From assembly GCF_022539665.2 (NCBI RefSeq), contig NC_081331.1:7533534-7597533 (forward strand): DNA of 64,000 nucleotides. The letters run 5' to 3'. The position numbers and the translations under genes are program-made. Below the pieces are notes generated by a model, which saw nothing but the letters and a program-made list of their open reading frames with translations, had not been told where the DNA came from and searched no databases. Positions 31,847 through 43,342 of the stretch are shown here, in pieces. Positions within the stretch are counted from its first letter, which is position 1, and every line of letters begins with the position of its first letter. This DNA comes from Daphnia carinata (Eukaryota; Arthropoda; Branchiopoda; Diplostraca; Daphniidae).

Positions 31847-33297
31847 TCACAAATTCCGAAGCCAGTTCCCCACTCTGGCCATGAAGGAGATATGAGGGGC
31901 GTCGTAAGCGTTCAGTAGGACGTTACTCACTCGGCGGGTGAGCCTTATGTCGGTGGTGCTGTGTTCGTGTACTGTTGCTAGGATGTCTTCCATGGCTGCG
32001 GCCGGGCTCAACGGATTTTGTTTGACCGCTGGGTGCAGCTGTAGAACTGAACCGAGGGTGTTATCTACTTCGTATATCAGGGCGTTGATCAGTTTCGTGC
32101 CCCTTACTGCCACAGATGGTACTATAGGGTCCCAGGTTCCATTTTTGTAAGTGTGAGCGCACCCGTTGAAATTGAAGAAACCGGAGTGCCAATAGCATTC
32201 TCTATATTCTGTGAGTTCCCATCCTTCTATACTGATGGTGGAGATTTCTACCTTTGGCTGAGGTCCGCAGTCCATGATGGTTGTTACAAAGGTTACTTCT
32301 CGGGCAGCGCACTGGAGCACGGCAACGTCTTTGCCCGTCGGCTGGAGTTTGGTGCATTTCGGCAGATTCAAGTAGCTGGCGGCTAGCGACCCATTATATT
32401 GCGCCGTGGCGATGGCGTTTTTATGTGCTGTTTCCCGAATTTGACACTGGAGGGCTCGAATTTCTTCTGATAGTTCGTTCGACATCTCTACAGCAATATC
32501 CCGGATATATTGTGTGTGTGCCGCCGCGTCTATCTCGGCGCGGAGCATTGTCGAGGTGGTCCAGTTTTTGCTGTTTAATTTTGCTTCGTTTTTTGAATTA
32601 ATCAAGGTGATCCAAGAGGCTACTACGCGGTCCATTCCTAGCACTGGGCGGTAGTTCGAGTAGTTCGTTGCTGGTTTGCAAAGTCCAACACTGATATTTT
32701 TCACCACGAAGTCTAATTGTTTACTGGAGTCACGAATTCGAAAATTTTTTTGGTCGGATGTTTGATACAACCGGGCCACTCTTTCTTCCACTTGTTTTCC
32801 TTGGCATTTTTGGTATTCCCTAAGCGAATTGTCCCATACGATTGTCACGAGGTTGTGTATTAACGAACCGTTGGCGGAGGCGGGGATGTCGCCTATAGGT
32901 GAGCTGATGACACAATCCGACGAATCGCGTTATCTTCGGCATTCGTCAGTAGTGACGTCCAAAGGTGTGCGGTGTTCTTGCACGTAGTCCCATTGAAAGA
33001 AGTTGCGATAGGCCGTTTTGCTCATTTTCCACATAACACACGTATGGCCCAGGAATCTCTGTGTAACAGGTAGCGTAGTAGTGTAGCGTAGTGTAGCGCA
33101 GGTAGCGAGTACACGTTGTAGTATACTCGAACGGGAGCTGCCGAGCTGATCTTGTGTTTGCAGCCTTCGTCGTCGAACTGAAGAAATCCCTTGTGGAGGG
33201 CGTAGTCACAATCGAAGACCGTGGCGTTGAACGCAAGGTTTCCACTGCACATCGCGGCTAAAACGAGAATCTGAAAAACACTATAAGATGGAGACAC
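31847..33297 (-). pseudogene. env: Gypsy-A envelope glycoprotein (broken)
   Basis: Begins MSPSYSVFQILVLAAMCSGN, a clear signal peptide, then VFDCDYALHKGFLQFDDEGC. Homologous to the gypsy-B envelope: matching blocks are IATAQYNGSLAASYLNLP, CTKLQPTGKDVAVLQC, CGPQPKVE and GWELTEYRECYWHSGFFNFN. A frameshift lies in a short GTAGCGTAGT repeat near 33065-33110, and a TAA near 32936 interrupts it before the 333-codon downstream frame (32848-31847). The predicted role is membrane fusion or attachment on the cell surface, by homology of position. A cytoplasmic-tail-like frame continues out of phase to about 31537. The protein cannot be made as read. Confidence 0.8.
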
Positions 33298-33402
33298 ATA
33301 AGATGTATGGTTCTGGGAGAGTTCGTTGGCCGTTCGCTCCGCATGCTACGAGTATATGCACATTTCTTATAATTTCCGGGGCGGCCGGATTTTAGTCCAG
33401 GG

Positions 33403-33666
33403 TCACAGCCCTTCCCTTCTTTCAGGTCGGGTTACTCTTTTGTCTTCGTAGCGCTCTGGGGAGGTAAATCCGAAGAATGGGTTAGAGATGTTTATTTCAT
33501 CTTCCTCTGTTATTGGCTCTAGCGTGGACGGTTCCCATGAATCGGGGATCAGGTCGTTTAGTCCTAGGGATTCTTCTTCGATCGGTTCGTCGATCGGTTC
33601 TTCGACCGTCCTGTCTTCAGGGTTTAGCCTGAGGTCTTCGAACATGGGGCAGGGGTCTCTCTCCAA
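33403..33666 (-). other. Acidic tail frame between integrase and envelope
   Basis: 87 codons overlapping the last integrase codons in another frame: DRTVEEPIDEPIEEESLGLN and EEDEINISNPFFGF. Highly acidic. Gypsy-B has a similar acidic stretch after its integrase, so this is probably the natural end of Pol shifted by one indel, not a separate gene. Confidence 0.5.
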
Positions 33667-35109
33667 ATCATTGCTTTGAGTAGTGGTTTGATCCGGTTCG
33701 TATGGACTAGCTGGGGCGTCGCTCCTGGGGTGGACTGGATTTCTACCATGTGGTTGGAGTTGATTTTTGTTATCCGGTAGGGTCCTTGGTACCTCGGGTT
33801 TAGTTTCCGACTAGTGCCGGGCTTGACTGTTCGGACGTCCAGTAGTACTTTATCTCCTATCTGATACTCAAACATCTTCACCCGTTTGTTGTACTGTTTT
33901 TTCTGCCGCGTTCTAGCTCTTTCCGGGTTTTCCTTGACGAGATCGAATGCCTTGAAGAGTCGTTTCATAGTCTGGCTTTTGTAGTCCTGTGGCGTGACAG
34001 GATCGGTAGCGACTGGCTGTAACCACCGATCGATTGGTGACCGGTGATTTAGGAAATAAGGCGTTTCCTGCGTCGAAGAGTTAACTGAATGCCGATAAGC
34101 GAAGGCTACATGCCCTAGCATTTCTTCCCAGTCTTCATATCCTTCCGAGATGTATTTTCTCAGCATTTCCACAACAGTTTTATTGAACCGTTCCGTTAGT
34201 CCATTCGTTTGTGGGTGGTACGCGGTGGTGGTGCAATGTTTGATGCGGAGCGCTTGGCACAGTTGTTTGAACAGTTCCGATGTAAAATTGGTTCCGCGAT
34301 CCGAGATGATTACTCTAGGTGGGCCGTGATAGTTCATGACCTTGTCGACCAAAGCTTTGCATGTCGTTAGCGCGGTCTGATTCGGTAAAGCCACGACTTC
34401 TACCCATTTCGTAAAATAATCTGTTATTACCAGTACATGATTGTTTCCTTGCAACGAAGTGGGATTTATGGGTCCCAGGGTCTCGAAGGGTGCTTGTGTG
34501 GGTTCGGTTGTCGGACCGTCGTTGTCGGGCGCACACCTGACACTTCTGGCAGTATTCTTTGACGTCTTCGAGCATGCTGGGCCAATAATAGTTGTCACGC
34601 AGCCTTTGGCAGGTCCTTCTGTAGGCGAGGTGGCCGGAAAGGGGCGAATCGTGGTATTCTTCTACTAGAGCTTGCCTGAGTGATGCTGGTAGGCCTCGTC
34701 CTGTAGGTAGTATTTGAATCGTTTGACTCCGAAGATTAAGGCGGCTGCTTCCTTCTCCACCGTACACTATTTCCTTTCCCTGTCGTTTAGGTGCCTGCTG
34801 GCATAGGCGATCGGCTGGTCTCTTCCGTTGATTTCTTGGGAGAGGACGGCCCCCAGTCCGTAGTCGCTTGCGTCGGTGAAGATGATGAATTCTTTGCTGA
34901 AATCCGGGTATGCCAGCACGGGTTTGGTGATTAAACTTTTCCTTAGGGCTTCGAACGCTTTTTCCTCCTCTGGGCCCCACTTGACTTCGTCTTTTGGCTG
35001 TCCTTTTGTTTGTATTAGGAGTGGATTTGCGGTAGTTGAAAATTTCTCGATGAATCGCCGATAGTATGAGGCTAACCCTAGGAATGATTGTAACTCTCTT
35101 ACGGTGCAT
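33624..35109 (-). pseudogene. pol: Gypsy-A integrase (frameshifted)
   Basis: The zinc-binding part lies in one frame (HDSPLSGHLAYRRTCQRL, YYWPSMLEDVKEYCQKCQVC; H-H-C-C ligands). The catalytic core and C-terminal part lie in another (34598-33624): DYFTKWVEVVALPNQTA, ISDRGTNFTSELFKQLC, TTAYHPQTNGLTERFNKTV and the C-terminal VLLDVRTVKPGTSRKLNPRY. The D-D-E catalytic residues are visible (D of TDYF, D of SDRG, E of LTERF). One frameshift near 34560 separates the two. Confidence 0.9.
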
Positions 35110-36608
35110 GGACGCTTGTAGTTGGCGATTGCCTCGATTTTGCTAGGATCGTGAACGACCCCGTCCGCTGATATGATGTGTCCTAGGTAGTGCACTTCAT
35201 CTTGCAGAAATTTGCACTATGCCAATTTAAGTTTTAGATTAGCTTTTTCTAATAATCTAAAGATTTCTTGTAGATGTTTGACATGTTTTTCGATGGTCGT
35301 CGAGAAGACTATGATGTCGTCCAGGTAGACCAGACAACTCTTCCCGAGGAAACTAGATAGTACGAAGTTCATTAATCGTTGGAACGTTCCTGGAGCGTTG
35401 GTTAGCTTAAATGCAAGTCTATTCCATTCGTAGAAATTTTTGTCGACGATAAACGTGGTTTTTTTCTTTTGATTGTTCTTCCATTTCGATTTGCCAATAA
35501 CCTGACGCGAGGTCGAGGGTGGAGAAAAGTTTTTGTCCTTGCAGCAAGTCCAGGACGTCGTCGCTTTTCGGTAGCGGGAATGAATCTTTTTTTGTTATCG
35601 CTTTCAGCTTCCTGCCGAGTCGATGCATAAACTTTCTTCTCCTGAATTTTTCCGTATCAAAACGATGGGTGATGCCCATGGTGAAACAGAGGGTTTGATG
35701 ACGTCGTTTTTGAGTAACTCCTGGATGATTTTTTCCGCGACTTCTTTTTGTCGTGGAGAGTTTCGATAGGGCCTTGAGCGGTTGGGTCCTTTGCCTTGCG
35801 TGTCGATCGTGTGCTTGACTAGCCCTGTTTTCCCGAGGTCTTCTGTTTCGAAAGCGAATAGATGGATATGATTCGTAAGGAGTTCTTGCAATGCTTGCTT
35901 TTCTCGGTCTGGGATGGCTGCTGGGGCTTCTTTGAAGATGGTGGAGTTGGCGGCGGTGTTTTGGTAGGAGCAGGAGGCGATGGTGTGTTGTGCCTTTTCT
36001 TCGGCAAAAACTAATTTTCCTAGTACTTGAAACGCGGGTATTGTGATTTGCTTGTTGGTCTCGTTGATGACGACTATGCGGAATAATCCATTTCCCTGTT
36101 TCCTCGAAACAAACGGGTCGAGTCGGATTCCCTTCGGGAGTTCCGGCGCAGATATAAATGAGCAGGCGAAATTTGGGGGTAGCTTTCCGCCCCCCCGTTC
36201 GCTCTCCACCACTTGTGCAGTGTATGGAGAGATGGTGATTTTTTGCGGAGTAATCATAACAGGTTCGTGAGGTGATTGATCGGGTCTTCTCATCCGATGG
36301 ATCGTCCGCTCACGGCCGTCGAACATAAACTTGTGGCCGTAGAGTGCGTCTAAACCTAGTACGCAGTCCTCGGTGATGTCATCTACTACGATTACCGATT
36401 GGGTTAAGAGATCGGGACATTCTTCGTCCACTAGTTGGAATGTAAGGGTGACTGTGCCCCGAGTTTTTAAGCGCCTGTTATTTATATCGTATAGCTCTAC
36501 TGCAACCTCTGGAGAGAAATTTACGACGTTTCCACAAAGTTCTGAATATAATTTGTTACTTAGCTGGCTTTTTCCTGCACCACTGTCGAAAAGAGCTTCA
36601 AAGATCAC
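34740..36608 (-). pseudogene. pol: Gypsy-A protease, reverse transcriptase and RNase H (frameshifted)
   Basis: Starts with an aspartic protease, FEALFDSGAGKSQLSNKL. After TQGKGPNRSRPYRNSPRQKE comes the RT opening (VSPWASPIVLIRKNSG). Frameshifts near 35610 and 35440 divide the palm (LFSTLDLASGYWQIEMEE). The active site VYLDDIIVFS is read at about 35310-35340, with a TAG a little downstream. RNase H and connection are in 35195-34767 with HYLGHIISADGVVHDPSKIE, FTDASDYGLGAVLSQ and IAYASRHLNDRE. A homopolymer run (TTTTTTTCTTTT near 35459) coincides with one frameshift. Confidence 0.88.
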
Positions 36609-36889
36609 TTCGGCCTGCTTTTAAGGTGATTCTGGGGGGTCCGACTTTATTCTGCACACTTTTTACGTACTGGCGGGGCTTAGGAGCGTTTCCACCGGTT
36701 GGCCCGTCACGTCTATCTGTGGTTACTCGTTTAACTTCCCGTTGAAGGGATTACTTGCCGGCGGATTGCCCGGCGGTCGTGGTGGGTACTGCGGTGTCTA
36801 TTGCTGCGGTTGTCTTGGTGGCTGCTGGTGATATCCCTTTGCTGCTGGTTACTCGCAGTCGGATGTTGCTGTACCGGTGGGGGCTGGGT

Positions 36890-37020
36890 TGGGTTGAGTG
36901 CGGCAGGTGTTGCTGGTGTGTCCCCTGCGTCCGCAATTGTCGCATGCAAGCCTCATTTGGTACTGTCATGCTGCACAGTCTTTGGTGTCGTGACCGTACA
37001 TGTTGTGGTAGGCGCAATAT
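36890..37020 (-). pseudogene. gag: Gypsy-A Gag zinc-knuckles
   Basis: Reads CAYHNMYGHDTKDC, then after an in-frame TGA, CDNCGRRGHTSNTC. These are two Cys/His nucleic-acid-binding motifs in tandem; the second is a canonical C-x2-C-x4-H-x4-C. The TGA between them breaks the frame. Confidence 0.75.
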
Positions 37021-37138
37021 TTATCCGAGGTCTTGGGGTTACATGGTTCCTTTCTTTCGGGGTATCTTCGTCCTTCCTGGTTTTTTGCGAGTTCCGAACT
37101 TATTGCTTCTCTATCGAGGGATGCGATGTCGTCCTTCT

Positions 37139-38980
37139 TTACTGTTGGAGGTGGTACATCGAAGTTCCCCGGATGGCCCCTGCGTTAGCGAGTTCCAGCG
37201 CTAGGTCGTGACGTTCCGCTGTTTCAATCATCTGGTCGAAGGAGGAGAAGTCCAGACAAAATAGTCGGTCGTGTAGTTGAGGCGCCAGTTCGTTCATGAA
37301 TTTGTCCCTGCTTAACTGTTCGATGACTTCCTGGCTTACATTGGGATAGCCACCTCTCGCTAGTTTTTGGATTCGGTGTGCGAAATTTCTTATTGATTCC
37401 GCAGGCTCTCTTTTGCAGCTGTTGAACGACGTTCTGTATTTGTGTCCCATGTTTTTTCCCATGAATCTTTCTTTTAGGGCTCGCTTGACGGTCTCGTAGC
37501 AGGTGGCTTCGACTGGGTGGTCCAGTTGGAATTGTTCCATAAAGTCGTCCGCAGGCCCTACCAGCTTAGACCGTAGATATTTAATCTTTTTGGATTCGAT
37601 CGAAATCGCCGATATCCATCGTGTTTTCAAAATGTCTGATCCGAGAATTGAGGTCCACATTATCTCCTGGCTTGGAGAATACACTAATTTGTGATAGCAG
37701 CCGCGTCGCTTGGATGTTGAGGTCGCTGATGTTTGACTGGCGTTGCCCGCATACTTGTTGCGACTGGTACGCGCCAGTGGTCATATAACTTGGTTGAGGG
37801 ATTGTCCTTGTTAACATGGCGGGATAATCTTGCTGTGGGGGCGCGGTAGAGTTATTTGTCTGTCGTTGCCACGTAGCAGGGTTCGGTGTGGACGTATATT
37901 GTGGTGCGAGTGGGGATTGACTGGTATTACCCCTTAGGGTCGCCACAAAGCTTGCTGCTGCGTCTGTTGTCCAGTTGTTCCTGGTTAGGGCTCGGAATAC
38001 TGTGACTAGGTCGTCGTCTGAATCGTTTGTGCTACTACACCTTTCGGGGCGACGGTTTGATTCCATTGTGTTTGTAGCGTCGTGTCGTGTAGTTGTTATA
38101 AGTTGAGGGGTGAATGATACTCTCTTTTGGGATTGGTGGTTGAGGGTACTCCGCGTTCGGCCTTGGCGTGTCTTTGTTCAAAGCTTCCGTATTTGAGATT
38201 TCTTCCTCCGTGGTTTTCTTGTTAGGTTTGTTAATGGCTCCCGTATCTCGTTCTTGGTTTGGCACAAACGGGTTTCCTGTTGCTCTGATGGGATGTGGCG
38301 CAAAGGCTGAGTGTGGTCTGTCTGAATTAAAGCTGGCTAACTCTGGATTTGGTCGAGGGGTGGGATCGATTGGTGGTGGTTGGGTTGTTGCGTTGGCCGG
38401 TGAAAGCCCTGGGTAGATGCTTTCCAGTAGAGGTGTGAGAAGTGTTCGCAGATCAAAAAATTGAAGAGCTTCCTTGGCGTGTAAAATTTTTTCCGTGTGA
38501 CCTTATGAGCGCTCGATATAACTGTTGAGTCTTTTCGTACGGAAGTTCAGGTTGGCTATTCAAAGCTTTAAGGAATTGTAGTTCTAGTAAAATTTCTTCT
38601 TCTGGGACGTCTTCAAGCCGTAGATCGGCATATTGTTTATGGAAACCTGGCGTTCCGGTTAGGTCCAATTTCGTTACTGAGAAGGTTTCTTGAAAAAATA
38701 ATTCTGTGACGTCGTTTTTTGTTTCTTGCTGTTTGCGATCGTTTACTACTATGGATTGGGCTTTTCTTAGGACCTCCAAAGGGGGTGTTTCAAGTTCGTC
38801 GACCTCTAGGTGAGTGGTTTTTTTTCTCTCTAATGTTGTTCCACTGGCTAGAGTGTTTTGTGCTTGGATTGGGGAATAAATGATTTCACTTTTCTGCCCT
38901 TGGGCTTTCGGATTTCTTTTGGATGCTAGTCCAGTCACTATTTTTCCGGCACTTCGAAATACTTTAGTTAAATTATCCAT
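37139..38980 (-). pseudogene. gag: Gypsy-A Gag (frameshifted)
   Basis: Starts MDNLTKVFRSAGKIVTGLAS. The first 160 residues are charged (VDELETPPLEVLRKAQ, LRLEDVPEEEILLELQFL). Frame breaks occur near 38500, 38060 and 37650. The capsid part at 37684-37139 holds FMEQFQLDHPVEATCYETVK, MGHKYRTSFNSCKREPAESI, NFAHRIQKLARGGYPNVSQE and LAPQLHDRLFCLDFSSFDQM, typical of gypsy Gag capsid. It would form the particle shell around the RNA. Confidence 0.85.
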
Positions 38981-39124
38981 CTACTTTTTAAATTGGCTAT
39001 TTTGGCGGCGTTTGTTTGTTCTTAAAAAAAATGATGCCCAAAAAACTCAATAAATGGCGTTGAAGTGTGTCAACAAAAATGGGGGAAGTAGAAAAAAAAA
39101 TGTCTACTTACGAGGCTTGGTATT

Positions 39125-39142
39125 CGAAATTCACTGTCACCA
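39125..39142 (-). promoter_or_regulatory. Gypsy-A primer-binding site
   Basis: Reading minus, TGGTGACAGTGAATTTCG begins one base after the 5' LTR, the expected position and TGG start for tRNA priming. The primer tRNA is not identified. Confidence 0.65.
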
Positions 39143-39143
39143 A

Positions 39144-39527
39144 TGTAAAGCTTGGCCACAACGGTGGAGAACAAGCTAAACAAAATAAAGATAGTTAGGA
39201 ATGTTTTAACTTACAGTGGGTGCATGTCGAGAGCGGCGGCTGGTGGCGAAAAAACACAACACAGTTGTAAGTGAAAATAAAGTTTTTATTTAACACTAGT
39301 TACACTCCGACTCACAGAAACTGACTGATTTACAGATTTTCAGGGGGAACATTTTATAGGTAAGTAGAAGGTTGAATTGGTTAGCACTTCGGGAAGGATA
39401 GGGAATTTTGCCGTGTAAATTTAACACAGAGGTGCGAAAAGGGGCATGGCCGGTTATTGGAGGTTAAAGCCCTCCGTGGGAACCAAGGTTGGTGTGGGGA
39501 AACGTTGCCGGCGGGTCGTCCCTTACA
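39144..39527 (-). repeat. Gypsy-A 5' LTR
   Basis: 384 bp, direct repeat of 29986-30384, and the upstream end in transcription. The CTAT duplication flanks it at 39528-39531. Confidence 0.93.
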
Positions 39528-39531
39528 CTAT

Positions 39532-39833
39532 TCAAGAAATACCTGATAATAGAATTAAGAATAAGAATAAGAAAGTTTCCGAACGGAACCACTTTTGATC
39601 GATTTACAAACACAACAGATTTGCCCGGGTCACACGAAATTTGTGTTGCCCGCATTAAAAAAAATCGCCTGGTACGAAGGGCGATTGGAGGCATACAATG
39701 GATGAACCACCAAAAAACTAACTAAATACAGAAGAAGTATCCAGGAATTTAACTATGGTTATCTTTTCTTTGTTCGACGGAGAGTTAAAATAAAGATCTC
39801 AAAAAGAAATTCCTTTTTAAGCTTATCGAGAGA
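39532..39833. other. Short spacer
   Basis: 302 bases between gypsy-A and the C2 LTR piece. No feature recognised. Confidence 0.4.
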
Positions 39834-40055
39834 ATGCTTTTTATCTTAGTGCTTTCATAAATTATTTTGACTTAACTAAACTAACTTCGTTCTAAACGTC
39901 TCCGGTTTTTGTGTTTTCACGGACAGTTTAATTGTTATCTGCAATAACTATTCAAAACGCTATTTGTGCCTCGCCGACGTGTTAAAGAGTTGTATCACGT
40001 GTTACTTTGGTCTCGTTTCCCTTCCGCTTTCTCCGCTAGTGCTACCACGGTAAGA
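39834..40055 (+). repeat. C2 partial 5' LTR
   Basis: Matches 43755-43915: CTTAGTGCTTTC, TTTAATTGTTATCTGCA, TTGTGCCTCGCCGAC, GAGTTGTATCACGT. It ends just before CACGGTAAGA, also present in gypsy-B (CACGGTAAGACC) and resembling a splice donor. Confidence 0.65.
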
Positions 40056-40401
40056 TCGAATTACATTTGAATTGAGTCACAATGATAGGTGGTATTACTA
40101 CTGACGGGCTTAAGATTTTTCGTACGTTTTCGTCTCTATAAGCACTCCAGTCATTCCCGTAATCGCTCATTGCACAAACGGAAGAAAAAACACAGTAACA
40201 AAATCAATTAATTTCGGGAAACGGTCAGCTTCAAACTCGCCTGTACCAAATAAACTTCAGGGGTGTGAGGCGTCAGCGAAAACTACCGAAGCGGTAAAAT
40301 TATCTGCCTACCGTTTTGAATCCTAAATTGCAGACAGATAAAACTCAGTTACGGAAATAAAAATTAAATGTTGCGTATGAAGAAGTACCTCGTATCACCG
40401 C

Positions 40402-40595
40402 ACCTTCAATTTGTGCATCCCGTTTTTCAACCGAAAATGTACCTGTTAATAGCGTGTCCAAAGCTAGTTTTCTCCCGAATGGTTTTGAATTTTTTTCACC
40501 TTCAATTTGTGCATCCCTTTTTCAACCGAAAATGTAAGAACCTGTTAATAGCGTGTCCAAAGCTAGTTTTCTCCCGAATGGTTTTGAATTTTTTT
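40402..40595 (+). repeat. Tandem duplication, 95-99 bp unit
   Basis: CACCTTCAATTTGTGCATCC starts at 40402 and again at 40497. Both copies continue through CTGTTAATAGCGTGTCCAAA and CTCCCGAATGGTTTTGAATT with only small indels. Confidence 0.9.
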
Positions 40596-41596
40596 CAAGA
40601 GCAAATCTAATGGCAATCAGCTCAAATTGGTTCTCATCACATATCATCCTCATCAACCACTACTCTCAACTCAAAAGTGCTACAGACAATTAACTTCACC
40701 TAATTCAACAAGCAAAACAATGGCAGACAAGAACAATTCCCGTTCCTGATTGTAACGAACCGTGTTAGCCACCCTCTTTCTAAAATTTCGTTTCCCTGTT
40801 TTAAGTCGTAGTCCGTAGTCCTGTTTTCGTCTAAACCATATTTTCTCCGAAATTTACAAATAATGAAAACAGGCATTATGGCTTCGTACGTTTTTCAATA
40901 ATACCTTTCCGTAAATAAAAATTTCTATAAAAAATTTAGAGGCCCATAAATATAAAAACACACAAGAATAAATGTATAAAAACGGTGAACCAAGCAAAAT
41001 AAATATAAGGAATAAAGTCAATGGCGACCAGTAGTTGGTGACATGGATGTTCCATATTTTCAGTTCCTCAACCAAAATATAGAAGGAGCTAGATTTATAT
41101 AAAATAAAAGAATCAAACTTTTCTTGTCCTTCAGCTTCCAAATTCCACGTTTTAACCCCAATGCCACGCCCTATCTGCACAAGGTCTCTCTTTCGTATAC
41201 ATGTCAAATGCCGAATTTTTCTCCAACGTACACATACACTGCTTTTTCCTTTTCGTTTCGTTTCTTTTCGTAGTACACCAGCCAGATAAAACAAGAAAAT
41301 ATCTTCGGCGCTATTTTTCCTAACCCAAAATAACACGCTCTACTCCCAACCTCGCCATCGTCCACATTTGTAGCCTACCCCCCACTCCTTTATCTCACAC
41401 CAAGCGCGTTTGCTCCAACTCACCCGCTCGCATTTAACATTCCTTCCCGTCGTTTACATACCCACCAGAAGAATTGGATCACCCCCATCCAATTATCCCG
41501 TTTTAACACGCGTAGGATAGGCCATACGGTGTCGCACGCCGGAATTTTTTTCGTATAGAAACATTGCACGCAAAATTATCGGGTTTGTTGCATTAC

Positions 41597-41623
41597 AAAG
41601 ATAAAGGAATGCTCTTTATCTTT
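41597..41623. repeat. Small perfect hairpin
   Basis: AAAGATAAAG, loop GAATGCT, CTTTATCTTT: a ten-base perfect stem. Significance unclear in AT-rich DNA. Confidence 0.6.
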
Positions 41624-41706
41624 CTAATTTGTTTTTTAAAATCCGTTAAGGATTCTATGAAATAAAGGGTAGACATGAAATATTTGATCACCCCTAAAGC
41701 AGCCGC

Positions 41707-43200
41707 ATGGATAATTGGGTAATCTTCAATTCTCTGTCGCTAATTGTCAACCAAAAAAGTACCGATAATAATGCTGTCAAGATGAAATATGCAATAAGAT
41801 GTAACGAGCGCGCAGCAAAAAAATTCCCGAGGTATATTTGCGCTAAATTCAAATGTATGACACATTATCATAAAATTTTTTGTGATAGTGCCGAACAAAT
41901 TTCCATCGATACTACACCAGCTGAGTGCAACGAAATGACCAACAATGAAAGATTCAATAAAAAATGAATGCTCATTTCAGAAAATAAACATGTATTCGGC
42001 AATAAACCCGAAATATTTTGATTTTGTCTACAAACAATTTATTAAAGAATTATTAATTGCGTCTTTGAAAAAAATTCTACTTGATCAACAAATGTAAGAC
42101 GTAGATTTTTCAACCCCTGTAGGCACTGCTTTTGCTACATCAGGTAACTTCAATCAAATAATCACTTTTTGACACGACACAGATTTGGGACAAGACCTAT
42201 ACTCAGAAACCTAACCAAACCACCGGCATATGGAATTTGGAATCGGCACTTTAATAAAGCAAACGATGAAATATTTTTCAGACTTCAGGAGGATACAAGC
42301 AACTTGACATTTATTTCCTCTGCCGTCTTGTATTTACAAACAACAAATTGCTTGAACAAACCCAAAGCATATATATCGTCGGCCAATCAAAATTGTCCAT
42401 TTCAACGACGGTCATGATGGAAAATTCAACGGCAATAACACTGGAAACCCCCACGCCACCTAAAGCTGAAAATTGAATCATGCCTGCTACTATACAATAT
42501 ATTCAAAATCAACTTACTGACCATGAAAATGAACTGACACGACAAATCCAAATATTACGATGTGATTCTCGCAAGGCAAGAGACGAAAGGGCAATCACGA
42601 CTACTCAATATAAAAAGATGGTTTGCAGCTTTTCACAACTAAATTTGCCCCATTACAGGCTTTCAGGAAAACGGCTATTCGTAACCAATTAAAGCCTTAA
42701 ATATCACAATTGAAACCATAATAGCATTTTGTGAATCAAACCAAAATTTCAGAATTAGACGATTAACCTCGATGAATGGGAACTCGTAAAATATTATATT
42801 GCTATTCGGCAAATAAAAAATGACAATTAACAAAATGTTAATTTCAACAACAAATCTTATGCATTCAGTAACAAAACCTAGACACACATTGAAGCCAACA
42901 TTGTGTTTGACCAGTGGAGACTCGCACATGGTTTCTGCTATAAAAAACGTCAAATTTTTCGACTGGGAACGTCAACTTAATCCGGCATGAAACATGCTTA
43001 ATCATATGAATATTATGGCCATTATAGCCGCCGCGATAAATAAACTGCCGCCTGCAGAATTTGCATTACACCAAAAACCCCAAGCACGACTAACATTTTA
43101 TTTACAACTGCAGGTGTAGAAACCCATATCTTCTGGTGGAAGACTAAAAAGATTATTTCTTCATTGGCATACTATGTCTTTTGGGCCTACTCTTCTTACG
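41707..43200 (+). pseudogene. env: C2 envelope pseudogene
   Basis: AVKMKYAIRCNERAAKKFPR, YICAKFKCMTHYHKIFC and IDTTPAECNEMTNNERF follow the N-terminal part of the gypsy-B envelope. TIQYIQNQLTDHENELTRQI and ARDERAITTTQYKKMVCSFS follow its helical region. Later blocks (NKTYTHIEANIVF, then NMLNHMNIMAIIAAAINKLP) match the C-terminal end. Many stops and frame changes. At the position of the TGA shared by gypsy-B and C, this copy has a CAA codon. Confidence 0.8.
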
Positions 43201-43342
43201 CTTCTGTTACAGTAGCGGGTTCTTTACAATCACCTGGATCGTATGCTGTCACCCTACTGGCGATTCAACACCAACAGCTTCCAAAACTATTACAATGCAT
43301 CCCATTTGATTATGGGGTATAATCTTACGCCACCAGGAAGGA

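Larger units (their letters stand above)
29986..39527 (-). mobile_element. Gypsy-A: full-length Ty3/gypsy element with envelope gene
   Basis: 9542 bp on the minus strand, bounded by direct LTRs (39144-39527 is the 5' LTR, 29986-30384 the 3' LTR) and a 4-bp target duplication CTAT (29982-29985 and 39528-39531). Order in transcription: gag, zinc-knuckles, protease, reverse transcriptase, RNase H, integrase, envelope, accessory ORFs. By eye the LTRs differ at about 16 positions plus one short indel. Pol and gag contain several frameshifts and env has a stop, so no complete set of proteins can be made from the sequence as given. Confidence 0.94.
40056..41706. other. C2 interior without genes
   Basis: Apart from the tandem duplication and small hairpin listed separately I see no coding signal. 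The minus frame at 40854-41336 is open for 160 codons but low-complexity and unrecognised. Confidence 0.35.

Noticed and set aside
40854-41336. 160-codon minus frame
   Set aside because: Rich in Phe/Tyr/Ile from AT-rich DNA, with no domain and no splice sites I would defend.
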